Part shown: one piece after another, positions 13,671 through 19,146 of the stretch
How positions within the stretch are numbered: position 1 is the first letter of the stretch
Layout: each line of letters opens with the position of its first letter
From: Limnohabitans sp.
Lineage (GTDB): Bacteria; Pseudomonadota; Gammaproteobacteria; Burkholderiales; Burkholderiaceae_C
Direction of reading: 5' to 3'
Length of the DNA: 19,146 nt
Assembly (NCBI GenBank): GCA_024641725.1
Contig: JAHECM010000088.1
Coordinates: 1-19,146, forward strand
Program-made: the position numbers and the translations under genes
Notes under the pieces: generated by a model
Database searches by the model: none
What the model saw: only the letters and a program-made list of their open reading frames with translations
What the model was told of the DNA's origin: nothing

Positions 13671-14504
13671 ATGATCAACGGCAACACCGACCTCATTGCC
13701 CACATTGGCTACCCGACGCACACCTTCAAGTCGCCGATGATCTACAACCCGTACTTCGAATCTGCGGGCATCAACGCCGTGGTGGTGCCCATGGGCTGCA
13801 AGAGCGAGAACTACCCCCAGTTCTTGAAGTCGGTGTTCACGCTGGAAAACATCCGAGGTGCCCTCATCACCATGCCGCACAAGGTGGTGACCGTGGGCTT
13901 GTTGGACGAAGTGACGGCCACGGTGCGCGTGGCCGGTGCTTGCAACGCCGTCAAACGCACCGAGGACGGCCGCCTGGTGGGTGACATGTTCGATGGCGCG
14001 GGTTTCGTGCGCGGCGTGCAGCGCAAGGGTTTTGATGTGACCGGCAAGCGCGTCTTGGTGGTGGGCACCGGCGGCGTGGGCTGCGCCATTGCGGCATCGC
14101 TGGCCGGTGCAGGCATTGCCGCCATCAGCTTGTTTGACGTCAACGCTGCAGGCTGTGAGGCGCTGGCCCAGCGCCTCAAAACCCATTACCCCCACATTGA
14201 AGTGCGCACCGGCTCCAGCGACCCGGCTGCGCACGACCTGGTGGTCAACGCCACGCCCATGGGCATGAACGAGGGCGACCCCTTGCCCATGGATGTGTCG
14301 CGCCTGTCGCCCGAGACCTTTGTGGGCGAAGTTGTCATGCGTGCTGAGACCACCGCATTTTTGGCAGCCGCCCAAGCCCGTGGTTGCCGCACCCAGGTGG
14401 GCACGGACATGCTGTACGAGCAGATTCCGGCTTATCTGGAATACTTTGGCCTGCCCACGACCACTGCCGAAGTGTTGCGCAGCGGTGCCAAGCTGAGCTA
14501 CTGA
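13671..14504 (+). CDS. Shikimate dehydrogenase-family paralogue, probably catabolic and NAD-dependent
   Basis: A 277-residue member of the AroE/quinate-shikimate dehydrogenase family. Catalytic K71 (in ITMPHK) and D108 (in GDMFDG) are kept, and the Rossmann loop reads GTGGVG (132-137). Two differences from the aroE at 8901 stand out. The first of the two substrate serines is Phe (F19 in TFKSP). The residue after the second Rossmann strand is Asp (D156, in LFDVN) instead of the NRT phosphate clamp, which favours NAD over NADP. With the TRAP transporter before it and the dehydratase after it, oxidation of shikimate (or quinate) to the 3-dehydro acid is the likely role. RifI-like or other AroE-like activities are possible. 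The start lacks a good ribosome site. The family is secure, the substrate inferred. Confidence 0.85.
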   Translation: MINGNTDLIAHIGYPTHTFKSPMIYNPYFESAGINAVVVPMGCKSENYPQFLKSVFTLENIRGALITMPHKVVTVGLLDEVTATVRVAGACNAVKRTEDGRLVGDMFDGAGFVRGVQRKGFDVTGKRVLVVGTGGVGCAIAASLAGAGIAAISLFDVNAAGCEALAQRLKTHYPHIEVRTGSSDPAAHDLVVNATPMGMNEGDPLPMDVSRLSPETFVGEVVMRAETTAFLAAAQARGCRTQVGTDMLYEQIPAYLEYFGLPTTTAEVLRSGAKLSY

Positions 14505-14542
14505 GCCGCTTGGCGTTTGAATTCTCTCAACGGAGTGCAAAG

Positions 14543-15418
14543 ATGACCCTGAACAAAATTGACCGCGAAGCCGTGCCCCCAATGCCCAACCGCTTGGGGC
14601 TGGCGGGCATCGAATTCATTGAATACGCCACCAGCCGCCCGCAGGCGCTGGGCCAGGTGCTGGAGAACATGGGCTTTCGGCCCGTGGCGCGGCACCGCTC
14701 GCGTGAGGTCACGCTGTACCGACAAGGCGACATGAATTTGGTGGTCAATGCCAACCCCGACGATGCGCGCGTGAGCGGTACAGCGGACGGCCAGCCCGTC
14801 ATTTCGGCGGTGGCCTTTCGGGTGCAAGACGCACTCAAGGCCCACAACCGCTGCATGGAACTGGGCGCATGGAGCGTGGGCAGCCATGCCCAAGCCATGG
14901 AGCTGCACATCCCGGCCATCCACGGCCCAGGCAGCAGCCGTTTTTATTTTGTTGACCGCTGGCAAGAGTTTTCGATTTACGACATCGACTTCAAGCCCAT
15001 CCCCACGGTGGACCCGAACCCGCCTGCATTGGCGGGCATGAGCTACTTTGGGGTGGTGCAGTACATCGGCGCAGCCCGCAGTGCCGACTGGCAGACCTAT
15101 TACGAACACATGTTCGACTTCAGCACCATCCCTGACGACGAGCGCTTTGGCATCTTGCCCAAGGGCAAACTCATGAAGAGCCCTTGCGGCACTTTCTTGT
15201 GGCAACTGATCGAGCCCGAAGTCTGGATGGACAGCGACGATGCGCCTGAAAGCCTGCAGCGCATCGGCTTTGGCGTGCCCCATGTGGCCGAGGCGGTGGC
15301 TGCTCTCAAGGCCCGGGGCGTGGAGTTCGTCGAGTCCACCCAGCTGCATCCCGAAGACCGGGGCGCTCTGACCCGCGCCGCTTTGGGCTCCGTTGCCTTC
15401 GAACTCGTGCACAAGTGA
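14543..15418 (+). CDS. Hydroxyphenylpyruvate dioxygenase-like protein (QuiC1 C-terminal module homologue)
   Basis: A 291-residue protein with two vicinal-oxygen-chelate halves. The N-terminal half has GIEFIEYAT (22-30) and HRSREVTLYRQGDMNLVVNA (51-70), stretches seen in HPPD and in the C-terminal half of Pseudomonas QuiC1. By eye, the two metal histidines of HPPD are not kept: GVVQYIG (170-176) stands where the first is expected, and R240 in RIGFGV where the second is expected. The final glutamate remains (E287, FELV). Dioxygenase activity is therefore doubtful, and a structural or accessory role to the dehydratase that starts 8 nt after its stop is more likely. The ATG has CGGAG about 10 nt upstream. 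It may be annotated as 4-hydroxyphenylpyruvate dioxygenase by homology, but I would not trust that function. Confidence 0.8.
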   Translation: MTLNKIDREAVPPMPNRLGLAGIEFIEYATSRPQALGQVLENMGFRPVARHRSREVTLYRQGDMNLVVNANPDDARVSGTADGQPVISAVAFRVQDALKAHNRCMELGAWSVGSHAQAMELHIPAIHGPGSSRFYFVDRWQEFSIYDIDFKPIPTVDPNPPALAGMSYFGVVQYIGAARSADWQTYYEHMFDFSTIPDDERFGILPKGKLMKSPCGTFLWQLIEPEVWMDSDDAPESLQRIGFGVPHVAEAVAALKARGVEFVESTQLHPEDRGALTRAALGSVAFELVHK

Positions 15419-15426
15419 GGCCTGCC

Positions 15427-16305
15427 ATGAACTTGCTCGACGGCTACGGCATGGACACCATCACCATGGCCGGCACCTTGGAGGCCAAGCTGGCCGCCAT
15501 GAAGGGGGCTGGTTTTTCTCAGGTGATGTTGATGGCCCGCGACTTGGTGACGCATCCGGGCGGTGTCTCGGCGGCGGTGGAGGCGGTGCGCCAAAGCGGC
15601 ATGCGGCCCACTGGCTTTCAGGTGCTGCGCGATTTTGAGGGCCTGTCTGGCCACCTGCACAGCTACAAACTCGACATCGCCAAGTCCATGCTGGAGATGT
15701 GCGCAGCCACCGGCAGCAAGGTGCTGCTGGCCTGCTCATCCACCTCGCGCCACGCCACCCAAGACCTGGACCTGATCGCTGCTGACCTGAAAAAGCTCGC
15801 CATGCTGGCGGTGCCACTGGGCATCAAAGTCGCCTACGAAGCCCTGTCATGGGGTCGCACCGTCAACGAATTCCCCACCAGCTGGGACGTGGTTTGCAGA
15901 GCCGATTGCCCTAACTTGGGCATTGGCCTCGACTCCTTTCACATCTTTGCCGCCAAGACGCCACTGGACGCCATCGAAGAGCTGGACCCGTCCAAAATCT
16001 TTTTGGTGCAGCTGTCGGACTTCATGTGGCAAGAAACCCCCACCTTTGAAGAGCGCATGACCACCGCTCGCACTTTCAGGGTGTTTCCGGGCGAGGGCGT
16101 GCACAGCGAGCAGCTGGCCGACCTGGTGCTGCGCCTGGACCGCATCGGCTACCGGGGCGACTACAGCTTTGAAGTCTTCAATGACGACTACCAGCAGCTG
16201 CCGCTGACCACCGTGGCCGAACGCGCCCGCAAAAGTGCCACCTGGCTGCACCAAGATGTGCTGCACAAGGCGGCACCGCTGCCAAGCTGGACGCGCAGGG
16301 GCTGA
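15427..16305 (+). CDS. 3-dehydroshikimate dehydratase (sugar phosphate isomerase fold, QuiC1 N-terminal type)
   Basis: Dehydrates 3-dehydroshikimate to protocatechuate, linking this module to the lig operon. The 292-residue TIM barrel (PF01261) shows the metal site of this class: E138 in YEALSWG, D169 and H172 in GLDSFHIF, Q195 in VQLSDF and E249 in SFEVF, plus RVFPGEG (218-224). The YEALSWG and QLSD motifs are shared with fungal dehydroshikimate dehydratases and with the N-terminal half of Pseudomonas QuiC1, and they separate it from plain sugar isomerases. The ATG at 15427 has TGAGG about 6 nt upstream; the in-frame GTG at 15415 overlaps the previous stop and adds four residues. In Pseudomonas this domain is fused to an HPPD-like domain; here they are separate genes. 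The gene ends 30 nt before a convergent CoA-transferase. Confidence 0.87.
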   Translation: MNLLDGYGMDTITMAGTLEAKLAAMKGAGFSQVMLMARDLVTHPGGVSAAVEAVRQSGMRPTGFQVLRDFEGLSGHLHSYKLDIAKSMLEMCAATGSKVLLACSSTSRHATQDLDLIAADLKKLAMLAVPLGIKVAYEALSWGRTVNEFPTSWDVVCRADCPNLGIGLDSFHIFAAKTPLDAIEELDPSKIFLVQLSDFMWQETPTFEERMTTARTFRVFPGEGVHSEQLADLVLRLDRIGYRGDYSFEVFNDDYQQLPLTTVAERARKSATWLHQDVLHKAAPLPSWTRRG

Positions 16306-16335
16306 GTGCGCACAGCGTGAGCTCGGTGCTCTTGT

Positions 16336-17910
16336 TCACGCCCTGAAGTGCGCGGCGTCCATCACCTTCAGGTCTTTGGCCACCCGGGGTGAAAACGCCA
16401 TTTGGTCCAGCACATCGCGCTGCAGGTCGATGCCCGGCGCGATTTCGAACAGCTCGATGCCTTGCGGGGTGAGGCGAAAGCTGGCGCGCTCGGTCAGGTA
16501 CAGCACTTCTTGGCCGCGCACCAGGCCTTGCGGGCCGGAGAAGGTGATTTGGTCGACTTGCTTGACCAGCTTTTTCACAGCGCCTTGTGCGGCCACCCGC
16601 ATCTGACCGTCACCGGTTTCCAGCTTCACGCCTTTGGCCGCCAGCGTGCCGCAAAAAACCACTTTTTTGGCGTTTTGCGCGATGTCAATGAAGCCGCCAG
16701 GGCCCACGGTGACGCCGCCCAAGCGCGAGACGTTGACGGAGCCTTTTTCGTCAAACTCGCCAAAGCCCAAAAAGGCGATGTCCAAGCCCCCGCCGCCGTA
16801 AAAGTCGAACTGCGTGGCGGCGTCCAGCATGGCGGTGGCGTTGCGGGCATAGCCAAACAGCACGCCGTCCATCAGCGTGCCGCCGTAGGTGCCGTGCTCA
16901 ATCGTTTGGTAAATGCGGTGTTGCTCATTGCGTGCAGCGATCAGTTTGGCCACCGCGTCGGGCACGCCTACGCCGTAGTTGATGACGGGGCGGGCCTTGA
17001 CGGTGTTGAAGAGCTCCTGGTAAGCGCGCCGCGCCACCGCTTGGCGTTCGCTGAAGGCTTCTTGTGATGCAGCCACTTCACGGGCATGGTCTTCGGCCTC
17101 GCTGGCCGCACGTTCCGCGCCCGTCAGCTCGCCGCTGAACGCCGGATCAAACGGGATGGCGTAGCTGGTGGACTGCTGCGGATCGACCACGATGGCGTCC
17201 ACCCAAGCGGAGGGGATGCGCACTTCGCGGGCCTTGAGCGCGCCCTTGGGCAAGCGTTCTTTGACCTGAACGATGACCACGCCGCCGCTGTTGCGTGCAG
17301 CCAGTGCCAGCGATTGCGCGTCCAGGTTGGCCGCTTCGTGCTCGAAACTGATGTTGCCGTCTTCGTCAGCCGCGCTGGCGCGCACGATGGCGACATGGAT
17401 CGGGAAGGGTTTGTAGCGCAGCCATTCGCGGTTGTCGATGGTGACGACCTCGGCCAAATCGTCTTGGGCGGCTGCGTTCATCCGGCCACCGCCGTGGCGC
17501 GGGTCACACACCGTGCCCAAGCCTACATGGCTGATGAGGCCAGGGCGGCCGGCACCGATTTCGCGCATGAGTTGGCTCGATACGCCGCCGGGCAGGATGT
17601 AGGCCTCGATCTTGTTGTCCAGCGCCAGTTGTTGCATGGCAGGCGACCAGACCCAGTGACCACCGATGACGCGTTTGACCAGGCCTTCGTGCGCGAAGCA
17701 GTTCATGCCTTTGGTCTTTTTGTCGCCAATGCCCAGGGCGTGCATGACGGTGAGGTTTTGGGGGTGGTGCGTGGTGAGGAAGCGTTCTTGTACGGCTTCA
17801 AACAGGTGGGTCGCTTCCATCAGTCCGCCCCCGCCGCCCATGAGGCCCACGGTGTCGCCGTCTTTGATCAGTTGTGCCGCCTCTTTGGCGGTCATGAATT
17901 TGGTGTGCAT
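16336..17910 (-). CDS. Family I acyl-CoA:carboxylate CoA-transferase (YdiF / propionate CoA-transferase type)
   Basis: Moves CoA between acyl-CoA and a free acid (acetate, propionate, 3-keto acids or similar); cytoplasmic. The 524-residue chain is a fusion of the two CoA-transferase domains (PF01144): the N-terminal half has a glycine-rich loop (GLMGGGGGL, 22-30), and the C-terminal half carries the thioester glutamate E338 in TIEHGTYGG. The length is typical of the fused COG4670 class and longer than the separate alpha or beta subunits. A region of about residues 265-300 is charged and helical, as in other members. The ATG at 17910 has GAGG about 8 nt upstream on the minus strand. It lies downstream of an acyl-CoA dehydrogenase gene on the same strand, so it may share its job in fatty or branched acid breakdown. 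No direct link to the protocatechuate route is seen. Confidence 0.9.
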   Translation of the reverse strand: MHTKFMTAKEAAQLIKDGDTVGLMGGGGGLMEATHLFEAVQERFLTTHHPQNLTVMHALGIGDKKTKGMNCFAHEGLVKRVIGGHWVWSPAMQQLALDNKIEAYILPGGVSSQLMREIGAGRPGLISHVGLGTVCDPRHGGGRMNAAAQDDLAEVVTIDNREWLRYKPFPIHVAIVRASAADEDGNISFEHEAANLDAQSLALAARNSGGVVIVQVKERLPKGALKAREVRIPSAWVDAIVVDPQQSTSYAIPFDPAFSGELTGAERAASEAEDHAREVAASQEAFSERQAVARRAYQELFNTVKARPVINYGVGVPDAVAKLIAARNEQHRIYQTIEHGTYGGTLMDGVLFGYARNATAMLDAATQFDFYGGGGLDIAFLGFGEFDEKGSVNVSRLGGVTVGPGGFIDIAQNAKKVVFCGTLAAKGVKLETGDGQMRVAAQGAVKKLVKQVDQITFSGPQGLVRGQEVLYLTERASFRLTPQGIELFEIAPGIDLQRDVLDQMAFSPRVAKDLKVMDAAHFRA

Positions 17911-17958
17911 TTTTTGGCCTCGTTTGCGTTGTTCAGTTCATGCTTGGGTGGTGTGCTG

Positions 17959-18040
17959 CATCGTGATGGGGGGGTGAGGGCCTCGGCCTCATACTGGGGT
18001 ACCAGAAATCGGCCGAGGCCCTCACCCCCCCATCACGATG
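17959..18040. repeat. Perfect 30-bp inverted repeat with a 22-nt loop
   Basis: The left arm 17959-17988 (starts CATCGTGATGGGGGGG, ends CTCGGCC) is the exact reverse complement of the right arm 18011-18040, 30 of 30 bases, including a run of seven G facing seven C. The loop is 17989-18010 and holds a small inner stem CTGG-GGTA-CCAG. It has no flanking T run, so it is not a plain terminator. Confidence 0.9.
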
Positions 18041-18185
18041 GCGTTGTGGTCCGCACAGAGAGGTTGTCTTTGCAGGTCGAAGCTTCAGCTCCGACCTGCG
18101 TAAGCCTTGGGCGTATGCATGTCCATGCCAACCCGCTGAAAGGCCGGGATGGGCGGCCGACGATTTCTGGTACCCCAGTATGAGG
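17987..18185. repeat. 25-bp perfect inverted repeat pair joining the two large hairpin loops
   Basis: The 25 bases at 17987-18011 (core TACTGGGGTACCAGAAATC) recur as an exact reverse complement at 18161-18185. Each copy fills the loop of a larger stem-loop. The segment between the copies is 149 bp. Either RNA strand would carry two loops that can pair with each other; on DNA the pair could serve as inversion or recombination sites. Neither function has been shown. Confidence 0.88.
18072..18099. repeat. Small REP-like hairpin
   Basis: GCAGGTCG (18072-18079) pairs perfectly with CGACCTGC (18092-18099); inside, AGCT (18081-18084) faces AGCT (18087-18090). The layout resembles REP units with a GTAGGTCGGAGC-type head that are common in Comamonadaceae and Xanthomonadaceae. 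Only one copy of this exact form is in the window. Confidence 0.6.
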
Positions 18186-18210
18186 AGGTCGCCCTTCCCG
18201 GTCTTTCAGC
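18135..18210. repeat. Imperfect 24-bp inverted repeat with a 28-nt loop
   Basis: The left arm 18135-18158 (starts GCTGAAAGGCCGGGATGGG) and the right arm 18187-18210 match at 21 of 24 positions. Two of the three differences become G-U pairs in RNA of the plus strand. The loop contains the inverted copy of the loop of the 17959-18040 hairpin. Confidence 0.82.
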
Positions 18211-18240
18211 TTGCGCCAAGGCACAGCGGGCAGACCCTCA

Positions 18241-19146
18241 TCAGCGGTTCACATCAAACAGCACAGCCCCCTTCTTGAGCGCACTCTTGGCAATCACACC
18301 CCGGTGGATCTCGCTGGTGCCGTCGTAGATGCGGTAAATGCGCGCATCGCGGTAATAGCGCTCAATGGACAGCTCCTTGCAAAAGCCCATGCCCCCGAAA
18401 ATTTGCACCGCCCGGTCCACCACCCGGCCCAGCGTCTCGGCGGCGTGCACTTTCACCATGGCGATCTGCTCGCGGGCATCCAGGCCCTGGTCCAGCATCC
18501 AGGCAGCGTGGTAGACCATCCAGCGTGCCGCGTTGATCTCGATCACGCTGTCGGCGATCATCTGCTGCACCATCTGAAAATCGCCGATCTTGGTGTTGAA
18601 CTGCTTGCGTTCATTGGCCCAGTTCAGCATCAACTCGCACACATGCGTGGCCTTGCCCACGGCGCGGGCGCCCACTTGGGCCAGCCGCACCACATTGAGC
18701 GCACCCATGGCCAGCTTGAAGCCCTGGCCTGCTTCGCCGAGCAAGGCGGCGTCTTCGAGTTGCACATTGTCAAAGAACAGTTCGAGGTGAGGGGTGCCGC
18801 GCAGGCCCATCATTTTCTGGTCCTTGCCGACGGTGAAACCGGCCAGGCCTTTGTCCACCATGAACATGCTGATTTCTTTGTCACCGGTCTTGGCCGACAC
18901 CAAGAAGAAGTCGCTCCACTCGCCGTCGCTGATGAAGTGCTTGGTGCCATTGAGTACCCAGCCCTTGTCGGTTTTTTGGGCGTGGGTTTTGATGCCTGCT
19001 GCGTCCGAGCCTGCGCCCGATTCGGTGATGGTGATGGCGCAGGTGCGGGTGCCCGCCACGGCGGGTTTGAGCCAGCGATCGATTTGTTCGCCCTTGCAGT
19101 GCAGCAGCGGCTCGTACACATTTCCAAAGGCGCGGCGGATCAAGAT
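18241..19146 (-). CDS. Acyl-CoA dehydrogenase, C-terminal part (5' end outside window)
   Basis: A flavoprotein that makes the first alpha-beta double bond in acyl-CoA breakdown; cytoplasmic. The frame runs in from the right edge, so about 300 C-terminal residues are visible and the N-terminal helical domain is missing. Family marks are ITITESGAGSDAAGI (the FAD and substrate loop of the beta domain), NGTKHFISDGEWSDFF, GERKQFxxxI-like ERKQFNTKIGDFQ, QIFGGMGF and YDGTSEIHRGVIAKSAL near the C-terminus. The glutamate in GTSEIHR is the usual catalytic base of the short-chain class. The chain-length specificity cannot be read from this part. The stop codon is at 18241-18243, and the next gene on the strand, a CoA-transferase, starts 330 nt further on. 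Confidence 0.9.
   Translation of the reverse strand: MLIRRAFGNVYEPLLHCKGEQIDRWLKPAVAGTRTCAITITESGAGSDAAGIKTHAQKTDKGWVLNGTKHFISDGEWSDFFLVSAKTGDKEISMFMVDKGLAGFTVGKDQKMMGLRGTPHLELFFDNVQLEDAALLGEAGQGFKLAMGALNVVRLAQVGARAVGKATHVCELMLNWANERKQFNTKIGDFQMVQQMIADSVIEINAARWMVYHAAWMLDQGLDAREQIAMVKVHAAETLGRVVDRAVQIFGGMGFCKELSIERYYRDARIYRIYDGTSEIHRGVIAKSALKKGAVLFDVNR

Larger units (their letters stand above)
17911..18240. other. 330-bp gene-free spacer with nested inverted repeats
   Basis: There is no credible gene here. The spacer lies between the acyl-CoA dehydrogenase stop and the CoA-transferase start, both on the minus strand. About half of it is taken up by three stem-loops (17959-18040, 18072-18099 and 18135-18210) that are listed separately. 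The dense folding suggests an inserted non-autonomous repeat or a structured RNA segment. I see no promoter I can support for the CoA-transferase gene. Confidence 0.75.

Noticed and set aside
12957..14582. A 541-codon minus-strand frame opposite dctP and the AroE paralogue
   Set aside because: It spans two real genes and their spacer on the opposite strand, and its translation shows no known fold; it is a GC-driven shadow.
17959..18040. Integron attC site or tRNA-like element
   Set aside because: The hairpin lacks the GTT/AAC core sites and bulges of attC, and no cloverleaf or anticodon arm can be drawn.
1..19146. CRISPR arrays, rRNA, tRNA, insertion sequences or prophage genes
   Set aside because: No regularly spaced direct repeats, RNA gene signatures, transposase, integrase or phage proteins were seen on either strand.

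Overview
The window looks like a chromosomal stretch of a GC-rich betaproteobacterium, most likely of the family Comamonadaceae (Comamonas, Limnohabitans, Rhodoferax or Polaromonas type). The grounds are a Comamonas-style protocatechuate 4,5-cleavage operon, a Bug-family (TctC) solute-binding protein inside it, a TRAP transporter, and REP-like intergenic repeats. This is inferred from gene content; no rRNA or other phylogenetic marker is present.

Layout. (1) 1-1502: the 3' end of an AEC-family transporter, and a convergent LysR-type regulator that abuts it with no gap. (2) 1648-7787, plus strand: a protocatechuate 4,5-cleavage operon in the order ligJ, ligK, tctC-like, ligI, ligA, ligB, ligC (pmdE, F, -, D, A, B, C in Comamonas naming), closed by a very strong bidirectional terminator at 7802-7839. 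(3) 7997-9746: a DUF1275 membrane protein and a biosynthetic-type shikimate dehydrogenase, aroE. (4) 9813-16305, plus strand: a TetR regulator, a three-part TRAP transporter (dctQ, dctM, dctP), a divergent AroE paralogue with an NAD-type Rossmann signature, a protein related to hydroxyphenylpyruvate dioxygenase (HPPD), and a sugar-phosphate-isomerase-fold 3-dehydroshikimate dehydratase. (5) 16336-19146, minus strand: a family I CoA-transferase and the 3' part of an acyl-CoA dehydrogenase, separated by a 330-bp gene-free spacer packed with nested inverted repeats.

How the genes fit together. Region 4 reads as a shikimate-type catabolic module. The TRAP system would import a hydroaromatic acid, the AroE paralogue would oxidise shikimate to 3-dehydroshikimate, and the dehydratase would aromatise that to protocatechuate. 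Region 2 then cleaves protocatechuate (LigAB), oxidises the semialdehyde to 2-pyrone-4,6-dicarboxylate (LigC), opens the lactone (LigI), hydrates (LigJ) and splits the product to pyruvate and oxaloacetate (LigK). The window therefore holds almost the whole route from shikimate to central metabolism. A 4-oxalomesaconate tautomerase (LigU/PmdU or GalD) and a dedicated quinate dehydrogenase are not seen here.

Most notable points: the two modules that are fused in Pseudomonas QuiC1 are separate genes here, in the opposite order. A 16-bp motif is shared by the tetR start region and the dctQ promoter and is a good candidate operator. The spacer at 17911-18240 contains two large stem-loops whose loops are perfect reverse complements of each other over 25 nt.
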